Below are positions 13,343-19,930 of a DNA stretch of 22,486 bases, in pieces (position 1 is the first letter of the stretch; every line of letters begins with the position of its first letter). The notes beneath the pieces are model-generated. The model saw only the letters and a program-made list of their open reading frames with translations, searched no databases and was not told the origin of the DNA. The DNA comes from a virus. The translations under genes were made by a program, and so were the position numbers. The stretch lies in the IMG/VR virus record IMGVR_UViG_3300025872_000333, positions 1 through 22,486 of that record, one strand, 5' to 3'.

Positions 13343-14125
13343 ATGCCAACAGAAATAGAACGCGATAGATACGGACGACCATTAGTTGTTCCACCTAGCG
13401 GAGGCAAGGCAGTTGCTTATACTCGCGCAACTACCATCGCTAATAGTTTAGATGATGCCTCTGCATTAACAGCATGGAAAATGCGTATGGCAGCAATAGG
13501 TTTAACAAGCAGGCCAGACTTATTATTAGCCATTGGTGTAGCAGGAGATAACAACAAGTTAGTTAATGCTTACATTGAAGAAGCAATGGAAGTAGCAGGC
13601 GCTAGTAAAGCAGCCACAATTGGTACAGCAATCCATGCACTCACAGAAAAACTAGACTTAGGTTTAGAGTTGGGTGTATTTCCAGAGCAGTGGATGCCAG
13701 ACATCAAAGCCTATGAAGCAGCAACAAGCATTCTTACTAAGATTTACATTGAACAATTCACAGTACTAGACAAGTTTAAAATTGCAGGTACTCCAGATAG
13801 AGTTGTTGAATACAAGGGTGAGCGATTCATTGCAGACTTAAAAACAGGTCGCATTGACCACCCAAATAATATCGCTATGCAGTTAGCAATCTACGCCAAC
13901 GGTTCGCCGTACATGACTGATACGGCGACCCGTGGCACATGGGGCGATATCAATAAAGAGAAAGCAATTATTGTTCATGCACCAGCAGGTACAGGAACAT
14001 GCAAACTAGTATGGATTGACATCAAAGAAGGATGGAAAGGTGTACAGTTTGCAATGAAAGTAAGAAAGTGGCGAGACCAAAAGGGTCTTGCTACTCCATT
14101 CGAGCAAGGAGAAGATAGTGCCTAG
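13343..14125 (+). CDS. RecB/Cas4-type PD-(D/E)XK exonuclease
   Basis: 260 residues. The nuclease motifs are in the right order: His98 in GTAIHALTEK, Asp152 in IAGTPDRVVEY, Asp165-x-Lys167 in FIADLKTG, and the QxxxY motif at 180-184 (QLAIY). This is the RecB/AddB/Cas4 nuclease core, which resects double-stranded DNA ends using two metal ions. There is no helicase domain and no Cas4 iron-sulfur Cys cluster. Phage versions serve recombination and replication, here beside an ATPase and a primase. The N-terminal 60 residues (including AVAYTRATTIANSLDD) match the usual N-terminal helical cap of actinophage Cas4-like exonucleases. It overlaps the next gene by eight bases. Confidence 0.85.
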   Translation: MPTEIERDRYGRPLVVPPSGGKAVAYTRATTIANSLDDASALTAWKMRMAAIGLTSRPDLLLAIGVAGDNNKLVNAYIEEAMEVAGASKAATIGTAIHALTEKLDLGLELGVFPEQWMPDIKAYEAATSILTKIYIEQFTVLDKFKIAGTPDRVVEYKGERFIADLKTGRIDHPNNIAMQLAIYANGSPYMTDTATRGTWGDINKEKAIIVHAPAGTGTCKLVWIDIKEGWKGVQFAMKVRKWRDQKGLATPFEQGEDSA

Positions 14126-14588
14126 CACAGAAGCACCAATCAGTATCACAGTTAAAACAACAGCAGGTAGCCTAGTAACAGTCCGCGCAGAAAGCGGAGA
14201 TGAACTAGACCAGATTGTTGCACATTCAATTGCAGCAATCGCATCAGCAGCACAAGAACTAGAATCAGCAGTTCGTTTTGCAGGTGCCCCAGCAGCACCA
14301 GCACCATCAGTACAGTCAGTTGCAGCCGCATTAGGTGGCAACATCATTGAGACAGGAACAACTATTCCTGCACAAGAATATGCACAGCCAGCACCAGTAG
14401 CAACACTTGGTGGTCGTGCTTGTGCACACGGAAAGATGACAGCAATTCAAGGCATGGGTAAAGATGGTAAGCCATACAAGGGTTACTTCTGCCCAGCACC
14501 GAAGGGTGCATTTGACAAGTGCAAGAACCAGTATGTTGTGGTTCAGTCACCAGAGTGGAACACATTCGTTCCAGAACAGATTAAGTGA
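14118..14588 (+). CDS. Protein with Ala-rich linker and C-terminal zinc-like domain
   Basis: 156 residues from a GTG at 14118, supported by AAGGAG about eight bases upstream; an earlier in-frame start lies within the nuclease gene without a clear ribosome binding site. The N-terminus is beta-rich (ISITVKTTAGSLVTVRAESG) followed by a helix. Residues 55-95 are an Ala/Pro linker. The C-terminal domain has Cys102, His104, Cys125 and Cys135 around GKDGKPYKGYFCPAPKG, a plausible zinc site and a recurrent pattern in actinophage replication regions. It may be a nucleic-acid-binding accessory to the exonuclease and ATPase. Function not established. Confidence 0.68.
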   Translation: MPSTEAPISITVKTTAGSLVTVRAESGDELDQIVAHSIAAIASAAQELESAVRFAGAPAAPAPSVQSVAAALGGNIIETGTTIPAQEYAQPAPVATLGGRACAHGKMTAIQGMGKDGKPYKGYFCPAPKGAFDKCKNQYVVVQSPEWNTFVPEQIK

Positions 14589-15397
14589 AAACACTTAGAC
14601 GCTCTATAAACAAAGCAGAGGTAGGCGGAGAACCACTTCCGCCTTCCTTTGCAGCGTTTGAGAGAGCAGGAATTATTCTGCGTAGAGCAGAAGTAACTGT
14701 AGTTGCAGGCACCCCAGGTGCAGGTAAGTCGTCAGTTGCATTGGCTATCGCTGCTAAAACAAAACATCCTACACTTTACTTTTCAGCAGATACCAATGCA
14801 CATACGATGGCTATGCGTTTGATTGCCATGACAGGCAAGATGACACAAGCAGCAGCAGAACAGTTACTTAAAAACAATCCTGCTAAATCACATGAGATAC
14901 TACAACTAAACAATCATTTGTTCTGGTCGTTTGAATCCAGCCCTACACTCAAAGACTTAGATGATGAAGTCTCAGCCTTTGAAACAGTGTGGGGCAAGAG
15001 TCCAACTCTTATTGTTGTAGACAATCTTATGGATGTAGCAATGGATGGATACGATGAGTTCGGCGCAATGCGTGCAGTTATGAAGGAACTCAAGTATCTA
15101 GCCAGAGATACCAACGCAGCAGTACTAGTTCTGCACCACACAAAGGAAGGCTTTGATGGTTATCCATGTCAGCCACGCAGCGCAGTACAAGGCATGGTCA
15201 ATCAGATTCCAGCCATGGTTCTCACCATTGGTCAGATGAAACAGGGTGATGACACATACTTGTGTGTAGCCCCAGTTAAAAATCGCTACGGCAGAGCAGA
15301 CCAAACAGGTAGTAACTATGTTAGTCTGTCATTTAACCCAGACTCTATGTACTTAGAAGATGTAGCAGTCAGATACCAACAAGAGGGAATGGTATGA
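14585..15397 (+). CDS. RecA-fold ATPase, DnaB-like helicase or recombinase core
   Basis: 270 residues, GTG start in a GTGA overlap. Walker A GTPGAGKS at 42-49, Walker B LIVVDNL with Asp146, and sensor-like VLVLHHTKE followed by an Arg-containing segment (QPRSAVQGMV) place it in the RecA/RadA/DnaB ATPase group. It contains only the ATPase core: the DnaB N-terminal primase-interacting domain is missing. Its neighbours are an exonuclease, a PD-(D/E)XK nuclease and a primase, so it is probably the replicative helicase or a recombination ATPase. I favour DnaB-like because of the LHHT motif and the nearby primase. RadA/KaiC-like is the alternative. Confidence 0.8.
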   Translation: MKTLRRSINKAEVGGEPLPPSFAAFERAGIILRRAEVTVVAGTPGAGKSSVALAIAAKTKHPTLYFSADTNAHTMAMRLIAMTGKMTQAAAEQLLKNNPAKSHEILQLNNHLFWSFESSPTLKDLDDEVSAFETVWGKSPTLIVVDNLMDVAMDGYDEFGAMRAVMKELKYLARDTNAAVLVLHHTKEGFDGYPCQPRSAVQGMVNQIPAMVLTIGQMKQGDDTYLCVAPVKNRYGRADQTGSNYVSLSFNPDSMYLEDVAVRYQQEGMV

Positions 15398-15597
15398 AGA
15401 TAATTAAAGAACCAGTTTTTTTCCACAATGAACGTGGATTTAGTATTAAACTAATGAAATGGGATATGTCTGATTATATGTTTAATATTAAAGCATTTGG
15501 TCGAGACTTTGGATGGAGAATATATAAAGGCAATCCAACTCCATTAGAAATATTAGAATGGGAATCAGGTTTTCAAGACGAAATTATTAAAGAATGA
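15394..15597 (+). CDS. Small protein of unknown function in the replication block
   Basis: 67 residues. MKIIKEPVFFHNERGFSIKL onward; rich in Phe, Trp, Ile and Lys with likely beta strands. The start overlaps the ATPase stop (ATGA) and its own stop overlaps the nuclease start. Its codons look more AT-rich than those of its neighbours. No family was recognised; the tight coupling suggests an accessory subunit. Confidence 0.6.
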   Translation: MKIIKEPVFFHNERGFSIKLMKWDMSDYMFNIKAFGRDFGWRIYKGNPTPLEILEWESGFQDEIIKE

Positions 15598-15950
15598 GTA
15601 GTGCAGCCAAGCGTAAAGGTACACAAGGCGGAGAAATCCCAGCAGTTAATTGGTTAAAAGAGAATGGTTTTCCATACGCAGAACGCAGACTAGCGGGTAG
15701 TCACCTAGATAGAGGCGACATAGCAGGAGTCAATGGAGTAACCATAGAAGTTAAGAACCATATTAAGTTAGACCTTAGCACTTGGATTAAAGAACTAGAA
15801 GTAGAAATGATTAACGACCAAGGTTGGACAGGTGTTGTCCTCCATAAGAAAAAAGGAACCAAGGATGTTAACGAGTGGTATTGCACAATGCCAGCCAAAG
15901 TATGGCTGGACTTAATTAAGAAGGCCATGAATGGAAGCAGCCAAGCATAG
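15594..15950 (+). CDS. PD-(D/E)XK nuclease, Holliday-junction-resolvase-like
   Basis: 118 residues. AERRLAGSHLDRGDIAGVNG, then VTIEVKNH, give Asp42 and Glu52-x-Lys54 after a Gly-rich strand, the PD-(D/E)XK core in the arrangement of small archaeal-type Holliday junction resolvases. It would cleave branched DNA from replication and recombination before packaging. Glu14 in the N-terminal helix (GGEIPAVNWLKENGF) is a candidate fourth metal ligand. Length is right for a single-domain resolvase. It overlaps both neighbours. Confidence 0.75.
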   Translation: MSSAAKRKGTQGGEIPAVNWLKENGFPYAERRLAGSHLDRGDIAGVNGVTIEVKNHIKLDLSTWIKELEVEMINDQGWTGVVLHKKKGTKDVNEWYCTMPAKVWLDLIKKAMNGSSQA

Positions 15951-16314
15951 TATTGTAGATTATCTTAACTACATTGGCGCCACCGTGCCTCCAGAGGGCA
16001 GCGGTTGGCGCAAAATAAAATGCCCATTCCACGATGACAGTCATGCATCAGCAGGTCTAAACTTCGATGAAGGTAGATTCAAGTGTCACGGCTGTGGTGT
16101 AGGTGGAGATGTATACGACTTAATTATTCAGAAGGAGGGAGGTACATATCGTGAGGCTATCAAATTCGCACAGGCAATTTCTCTTGCAGGCGGCGCAGCA
16201 GTACGCAAGCCAGATTCATTTAGCAACAGACTATCTGGCAACACGCAATCTCTCGGTCGCAGAGGCGCAACGGTTTCATTTGGGAGTAGTAAAGGACGCT
16301 CTTCCAGGTCATGA
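15931..16314 (+). CDS. DNA primase, zinc-finger part of a split primase
   Basis: 127 residues as an open frame. The CHC2 zinc finger is C31-x2-H34 and C52-x2-C55 (KCPFHDDSH, KCHGCGVGGD), the DnaG domain that selects the priming site. The primase-like part runs to about residue 80 (GGTYREAIKFAQAI). The last 40 or so residues (RKPDSFSNRLSGNTQSLGRR onward) look like an out-of-frame reading of the downstream catalytic gene, which continues in another frame from 16151. So either this frame ends with a non-family tail, a frameshift joins both parts, or the assembly has an error. The start at 15931 overlaps the resolvase gene and has AAGAAGG upstream. Confidence 0.8.
   Translation: MEAAKHSIVDYLNYIGATVPPEGSGWRKIKCPFHDDSHASAGLNFDEGRFKCHGCGVGGDVYDLIIQKEGGTYREAIKFAQAISLAGGAAVRKPDSFSNRLSGNTQSLGRRGATVSFGSSKGRSSRS
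16132..16143 (+). promoter_or_regulatory. Internal strong ribosome binding site for the primase catalytic part
   Basis: AAGGAGGGAGGT lies inside the zinc-finger gene, seven bases before a GTG at 16151. It is one of the purine-richest Shine-Dalgarno matches in the window. It may start separate translation of the toprim part or stimulate a ribosomal frameshift. Since it encodes the family-typical Lys-Glu-Gly-Gly, the match could be partly coincidental. Confidence 0.5.
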
Positions 16315-16780
16315 ACAGTATGCAGATAGACTAGCCATCCCATACATCACGCCATCAGGCGTGGTAGATATCAGATTCAGAGCAATGAACGGAGCAGACC
16401 CAAAGTATATGGGTATGCCAGGTGCTAAGACCAGCATGTTCAATGCACAAGTAGTACTAACAGCATCAGACTACATCTGTGTCACCGAAGGTGAAATAGA
16501 TTGCATTACACTCAGCGTTAAAACCAATCACCCATCAGTAGGTATTCCAGGTGCAAATAACTGGAAGCCATTCTATACAAGAATCCTAGATGACTTTGAT
16601 ACAGTAATCGTGCTAGCAGATGGCGATGCACCAGGGCTAGAGTTCGGCAAGAAGATAAGCAAAGAGTTGGGTAATGTTAATATCATTCAGATGCCAGAAG
16701 GCCACGATGTCAACAGTATCGTGCATAAAGAGGGAGTAGATTTTATCAATGAGCGAATCGCCAAGTGCCTCAGTTCCTAA
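16151..16780 (+). CDS. DNA primase, toprim catalytic part of a split primase
   Basis: 209 residues from a GTG at 16151, in the frame one base ahead of the zinc-finger part. The region LATDYLATRNLSVAEAQRFH then GHEQYADRLAIPYI is the DnaG-type RNA polymerase domain entry. Toprim motifs are present: TEGEID at 112-117 with catalytic Glu113, and LADGD with Asp157/Asp159, followed by MPEGHDVNS. It would synthesise RNA primers for the phage fork. Together with the zinc-finger frame it makes one complete DnaG-like actinophage primase. The GTG is chosen because of the strong ribosome binding site; the frame is open only from about 16124. Confidence 0.82.
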   Translation: MRLSNSHRQFLLQAAQQYASQIHLATDYLATRNLSVAEAQRFHLGVVKDALPGHEQYADRLAIPYITPSGVVDIRFRAMNGADPKYMGMPGAKTSMFNAQVVLTASDYICVTEGEIDCITLSVKTNHPSVGIPGANNWKPFYTRILDDFDTVIVLADGDAPGLEFGKKISKELGNVNIIQMPEGHDVNSIVHKEGVDFINERIAKCLSS

Positions 16781-17063
16781 TGAAGATAGTGTATGGGATT
16801 TTATTAGAGATAATCCACGGATTATTGGACTGCCAGTATCAGACAAGCAGGGTCTAGACCTACTTAATGCACTACGAGATGTAGATGAAATGCTTTTCAA
16901 AGACCAAGAGATGGCACACAAGATGCTTACCATGATTGCCACAGTCATAGTGGCAGCAGCCACAGGTAGTGGCAACGAGACTATTGAAGAAATACTAGTA
17001 GCAGAAGCAATGCATAAGTTCGATACAGAGGCAAAGGAGATACTCAATGAAAGACCCGAATGA
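16749..17063 (+). CDS. Helical small protein of unknown function
   Basis: 104 residues. MSESPSASVPNEDSVWDFIR onward, with a hydrophobic helix (HKMLTMIATVIVAAATGS) that may be an amphipathic or membrane-associated segment, and an acidic helical C-terminus. The start lies inside the end of the primase gene and the stop inside the next gene. No family was recognised. The block LDLLNALRDVDEMLFKDQEM suggests helical packing, possibly a primase or helicase loader, but this is speculation from position. Confidence 0.6.
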   Translation: MSESPSASVPNEDSVWDFIRDNPRIIGLPVSDKQGLDLLNALRDVDEMLFKDQEMAHKMLTMIATVIVAAATGSGNETIEEILVAEAMHKFDTEAKEILNERPE

Positions 17064-17331
17064 CTTTGAAGATATTCTAAAAGAACTACGTATTATTATG
17101 ATACGTAAACATGCAGACTATGGGCCGTTGAATATCTCTAACGCTCCAGGCGGAGCAATGAATGGGCTGCTTGTCCGTATGCATGACAAGATGGCACGGT
17201 TAGAAAATCTTTACTACAAAAACAACGACACGCCCAACTACGAATCCATACAGGATTCCTTCATTGACCTAGCAAACTATGCAATAATCGGACTATTGGT
17301 ACAAAGAGGACAGTGGGAAGGCGTTAACTAG
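17047..17331 (+). CDS. DUF1599/Nmad1-like protein
   Basis: 94 residues. KHADYGPLNISNAPGGAMNG, then LLVRMHDKMARLENLYY, and ESIQDSFIDLANYAIIGLLV match the DUF1599 family, also called nucleotide modification-associated domain 1. This family often lies near base-modification or thymidylate-type genes in phages, and its chemistry is not settled. The fold resembles all-alpha MazG/dUTPase-like proteins. Here it is near the sigma-like and WhiB genes with no obvious modifying enzyme in the window. The start overlaps the preceding gene by 17 bases. Confidence 0.8.
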   Translation: MKDPNDFEDILKELRIIMIRKHADYGPLNISNAPGGAMNGLLVRMHDKMARLENLYYKNNDTPNYESIQDSFIDLANYAIIGLLVQRGQWEGVN

Positions 17332-17334
17332 TCA

Positions 17335-17979
17335 ATGTATGTAGATGAGTACGAGGCAATGGTGATAGCCCTTGCTGCTGAGTACCACCGCAAGTACCAG
17401 ATGACTGAGCAATCAGACATTCAACAAGTACTATGGCTGTGGTTTGTTTCTCATCCACAAAAATACAAAGAGTGGTCAGAATTAGAACAGAAAGATAGGG
17501 ACAAGTTAATAGCACGGTCTCTACGCAACGCAGCCATCAAGTACTGTGAGCGGGAGAAGGCTAGAAAAATTGGCTACGAAATTCTTGACCTGTATTACTA
17601 CAACTCCTCAGTTATCGAAGCCTTTCTACCATCCATCATTGCAGAATCATATGAGATTCCAGTAGCAATCAAAGACTTAAACTATAAGTTCTCTAAAGGT
17701 GAAAGCAATGACACTAATAACTGGTTAGTACTTCGCTCAGATATAGCCACTGCCTACTACAGATTATCAGATGCAAAACAAAATGTGCTTCGTATCAAAT
17801 ACTCAGCAGAAAATGTTGAGTGGAGCCAGTTAGCAGATGAGTTATCTACTACTCCAGATGGTGCCCGCATGAAAGTGCAGCGGGCAATCAGTAGTCTAAT
17901 CAGAAATCTTGGTGGGCATAGGCCATATGCAGAAGAAGAAGATTTAGTAGAGGTAGATGATGACGAATCAGGAGAATGA
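17335..17979 (+). CDS. Sigma-factor-like HTH protein
   Basis: 214 residues. Residues 5-80 resemble sigma region 2: ALAAEYHRKYQMTEQSDIQQ then VLWLWFVSH, and RSLRNAAIKYCEREKARKIG. Residues 144-192 resemble sigma region 4: LSDAKQNVLRIKYSAENVEW then SQLADELSTTPDGARMKVQR, a helix-turn-helix that reads the -35 element. The tail is acidic. It may redirect host RNA polymerase to phage late promoters. The weak match to standard sigma motifs means it may instead be a sigma-fold DNA-binding regulator. It starts four bases after the previous stop and overlaps the next gene. Confidence 0.7.
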   Translation: MYVDEYEAMVIALAAEYHRKYQMTEQSDIQQVLWLWFVSHPQKYKEWSELEQKDRDKLIARSLRNAAIKYCEREKARKIGYEILDLYYYNSSVIEAFLPSIIAESYEIPVAIKDLNYKFSKGESNDTNNWLVLRSDIATAYYRLSDAKQNVLRIKYSAENVEWSQLADELSTTPDGARMKVQRAISSLIRNLGGHRPYAEEEDLVEVDDDESGE

Positions 17980-18208
17980 AAATGCTGCCAAAGCAATCAG
18001 AGAGTTACTACATCCAACGGATTACTCGCGTGCTATGGACTTGCGAGGAGAACCTATTGGAGATGTTTGCGTATGTGGAGGGGATGTATTTCATGCGCTT
18101 GTTGCATTTGACGAAGGTGAACTATGCTTTTATTTCCTTGATGGAGAGTGCACTAACTGTGGCTCAATGGTCACACTCCCTTACCCAAAAAACGAGGAGA
18201 CTTTCTAA
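17957..18208 (+). CDS. Small protein with two Cys pairs, zinc-ribbon-like
   Basis: 83 residues. The N-terminus is helical (MMTNQENENAAKAIRELLHP). A CVCGGD motif (C38, C40) and a CTNCGS motif (C65, C68) suggest a zinc ribbon around a beta-rich core (HALVAFDEGELCFYFLDGEC). The start at 17957 or 17960 (two adjacent ATG codons) lies inside the sigma-like gene, and its stop overlaps the ATG of the FmdB-like gene. Function unknown; linkage to three putative transcription factors suggests a regulatory role. Confidence 0.65.
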   Translation: MMTNQENENAAKAIRELLHPTDYSRAMDLRGEPIGDVCVCGGDVFHALVAFDEGELCFYFLDGECTNCGSMVTLPYPKNEETF

Positions 18209-18369
18209 TGCCACTATTTGATTTTAAATGTGAATGTTGTACAGAAGTAATGGAGATTAACGAGAATATTCCACCAGCCTGCCCAACTTGTGGTGAAACT
18301 ATGCAGCGTGTATGGTCAGCACCAGCCATCAAGTTTAATGGCACAGGCTTCTACTCAACAGGAGGATAG
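18208..18369 (+). CDS. FmdB-family zinc ribbon protein
   Basis: 53 residues, starting in a TAATG overlap and preceded by GAGGAGA. It reads MPLFDFKCECC, then CPTCGETMQRVWSAPAIKFN and GTGFYSTGG. The C8-x2-C11 and C25-x2-C28 pairs and the S-A-P-A-I-x-F-x-G-x-G-F-Y-S ending are the signature of the FmdB putative regulatory family, widely found in bacteria and in actinophages. It is thought to be a small zinc-binding regulator, though its targets are unclear. The full domain is present. Confidence 0.82.
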   Translation: MPLFDFKCECCTEVMEINENIPPACPTCGETMQRVWSAPAIKFNGTGFYSTGG

Positions 18370-18370
18370 A

Positions 18371-18502
18371 ATGACAAGCAAAAGAGTTGGCAAGTATTGG
18401 TTTTCATGGGGAAGAGTAGATGGATTTGCTTTAGGTATTTGTATCTGTAAGCATTTTATTACCATTGATTTAGTATTTTGGTATGTAGGTATGGAGTTCT
18501 AG
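18371..18502 (+). CDS. 43-residue aromatic-rich small protein
   Basis: MTSKRVGKYWFSWGRVDGFA, then LGICICKHFITIDLVFWYVG and MEF. The ATG at 18371 follows AGGAGG of the preceding gene end; its stop overlaps the GTG of the WhiB gene by one base. Residues 19-40 are hydrophobic and could associate with a membrane. It resembles short actinophage proteins that begin with a positively charged aromatic segment. Function unknown. Confidence 0.6.
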   Translation: MTSKRVGKYWFSWGRVDGFALGICICKHFITIDLVFWYVGMEF

Positions 18503-18792
18503 TGACCTATCCAGTATGGACAGATACTCCAGCCTGTCGTGGCACAGATACAGAGATGTGGTTTGCAGAAGATAGCGAACCAGGATACAGAGAAGCAAAC
18601 CTTCTTAAAAGAATCTGTGCTAGTTGTCCAGTTCAAACACAATGTCTACAATATGCACTAGAAAATACAGTGCAAGGATTTTGGGCAGGAACTACACCTA
18701 GACATAGGCAAGCAATCCGTAAGAAGTTAAACATAATACCTAAACCAGTTGGCCTAGCATGGGAGATACATGAGTACGGCAAAGTTATCTGA
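18502..18792 (+). CDS. whiB: WhiB-family iron-sulfur transcription regulator
   Basis: 96 residues from a GTG at 18502 with GGAG five bases upstream. The four cluster ligands are C12, C39, C42 and C48 (C-x2-C-x5-C), and the turn GFWAGTT at 59-65 is followed by a basic helix (PRHRQAIRKK) that contacts DNA. WhiB-like proteins are restricted to actinobacteria and their phages; they carry a [4Fe-4S] cluster, bind the sigma region 4 of the primary sigma factor and alter promoter choice. Phage WhiB proteins can silence host whiB genes. It lies near the sigma-like gene, so the two may act together on host RNA polymerase. Confidence 0.92.
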   Translation: MTYPVWTDTPACRGTDTEMWFAEDSEPGYREANLLKRICASCPVQTQCLQYALENTVQGFWAGTTPRHRQAIRKKLNIIPKPVGLAWEIHEYGKVI

Positions 18793-19150
18793 CTTCGATT
18801 TAGACCTAGCAGTAGGTCAAGAAGGAGAAGGACTAGTCCAACAGTTGTTAACTGGTGGTACTACAGTAGAAGTAAAGACAGATTTAAAGTGGAAAGAGAC
18901 TGGCAACCTATACATCGAAACAGTTTGCTGGTCACACAATAACGAGAATTGGTATCTATCAGGATTGTCCAGTACAAAGGCAAGTTACTGGGCTTTCGTG
19001 CTGGAGGGGACAACCCTGTTGGTACCAACGGAGGTACTGAAGCAGGTAGTAACGGCTAGGGGAAGAGCCATTACCTGCAACATACCTCCGAACCCTAGTA
19101 AGGGTTACCTTATTAAGGTAGAGGATATAATCAACTCTCTGCGTAAATGA
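18770..19150 (+). CDS. PD-(D/E)XK-like nuclease, last early gene
   Basis: 126 residues. GQEGEGLVQQLLTGGTTVEV then KTDLKWKETGNLYIE has the Glu20, Glu34-x-Lys36 and downstream G-N-x-x-I-E pattern of small restriction-endonuclease-fold proteins found in phages. A classic Asp before the ExK motif is not obvious, so activity is less certain. It may cut or process host or phage DNA, or act as a resolvase. It overlaps WhiB and is the last gene before the bidirectional terminator. Confidence 0.65.
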   Translation: MSTAKLSDFDLDLAVGQEGEGLVQQLLTGGTTVEVKTDLKWKETGNLYIETVCWSHNNENWYLSGLSSTKASYWAFVLEGTTLLVPTEVLKQVVTARGRAITCNIPPNPSKGYLIKVEDIINSLRK

Positions 19151-19154
19151 CAAA

Positions 19155-19197
19155 AGACCCCCAGCGCTGGTAGAGATACCAGTTCTGGGGGTTTCTT
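19155..19197. terminator. Bidirectional terminator between converging operons
   Basis: ACCCCCAG (19157-19164) pairs with CTGGGGGT (19185-19192); inside it, CTGGT (19167-19171) pairs with ACCAG (19178-19182) around a six-base loop, with a CG/TT internal mismatch. T-rich flanks on both strands (TTTCTTGTC on plus; TCTTTTGTC on minus) let it stop both the early operon and the minus-strand late operon. Confidence 0.85.
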
Positions 19198-19229
19198 GTC
19201 TCTATGGGGCTCCTAAGCCCCTTAAATGG

Positions 19230-19415
19230 TTACTTTGAACCACGTCCAAACTGTGTTGCAGATGGGTCTAGCCACTTAAGTAGTGGTCCAGCAAAGCCTG
19301 CAAGGGCTGCAGCACCAAGAGTCTTAAGGTCTGTCTCACCAGCAAGGTATAGTGCAAGAGCAGCAGATGCTGCAGCACGGAACCATGTGAGTGCTACTTG
19401 CTTAAATTGTTCCAT
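19230..19415 (-). CDS. Small holin-like membrane protein
   Basis: 61 residues from the ATG at 19413-19415, chosen because AAAGGAGATAAC lies just upstream. MEQFKQVALTWFRAAASAAL, then ALYLAGETDLKTLGAAALAG and FAGPLLKWLDPSATQFGRGS. Two hydrophobic segments (residues 8-24 and 32-45) joined by a polar turn, and a basic, charged C-terminus, fit a small two-helix holin. It is the last gene of the late block, just after the endolysin. The endolysin partner nearby makes a lysis role likely. A minor structural protein is the alternative. Confidence 0.65.
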   Translation of the reverse strand: MEQFKQVALTWFRAAASAALALYLAGETDLKTLGAAALAGFAGPLLKWLDPSATQFGRGSK

Positions 19416-19426
19416 TGTTATCTCCT

Positions 19427-19930
19427 TTATTGCTTTGCCCCGTGCAATTTGCAGCAGGTACAAACTTCAGTTTTGTATGCCTTTTTGGCAGGAACTGGTA
19501 GCGCCAATGCTACCACTTGATTGACAATTTTAGGCTGATTTAGCCACCAGAACCACGGAGAAGTATCTGTACAAAAAGCGGGGTTAATAGAAATATGAAG
19601 GTGCTTATTGTGAGGATTACTCCCAGTGTACCGTCTGTTTCCCAACTTGGACTTTTCTCTTGACCAGATTTTTCCTTTGAAGATAAGATACTTAACACGC
19701 TTATCCTCCTTTAACTTTTCAAATATATCGGCACAATCAATGCCATGTTTAGGGTCGTGGGTTAGGTCAACTGCAAGTCCAGTATTATGGTCGCTGGTTG
19801 GACTCTGTTTCAGATGAGCGTTCGACGGCAGAAGTCCATCTGACGCTTTCAAACGCAGCGGAGAAATCGCTGTGGCTTGACGCAGGACAGCAATAGCGGC
19901 AGGTGTGGCTCTCTTGACAACAGACTTCAT
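19427..19930 (-). CDS. Endolysin, M15-type (VanY-like) zinc peptidase
   Basis: 167 residues. The M15 peptidase signature S-D-H-N-T-G-L-A-V-D-L gives His48 and Asp55, and the H-N-K-H-L-H-I-S block gives His110/His112, completing the zinc site. M15-type endolysins cleave peptide cross-links (D-Ala-D-Ala or L-Ala-D-Glu type) of peptidoglycan. There is no signal peptide, so export needs a holin; two small membrane proteins flank it. A Cys-rich tail (VCTCCKLHGAKQ) after a hydrophobic Pro/Ala segment may bind metal or the wall. The start overlaps the stop of the upstream membrane gene (TAATG). Confidence 0.88.
   Translation of the reverse strand: MKSVVKRATPAAIAVLRQATAISPLRLKASDGLLPSNAHLKQSPTSDHNTGLAVDLTHDPKHGIDCADIFEKLKEDKRVKYLIFKGKIWSREKSKLGNRRYTGSNPHNKHLHISINPAFCTDTSPWFWWLNQPKIVNQVVALALPVPAKKAYKTEVCTCCKLHGAKQ

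Noticed and set aside
13343-14125. Cas4 as evidence of a CRISPR adaptation module
   Set aside because: The nuclease core matches RecB/Cas4, but there is no Cys cluster, no other cas gene and no array; such nucleases are common in phage replication regions.
16151-16314. Primase region as a pseudogene
   Set aside because: Both domains keep all catalytic and zinc residues, and the internal ribosome binding site gives a working explanation, so decay is not the best reading.
19204-19524. 106-residue plus-strand frame after the bidirectional terminator
   Set aside because: It lies antisense to the holin-like and endolysin genes, and its Pro/Ala/Arg/Ser-rich composition is not protein-like.
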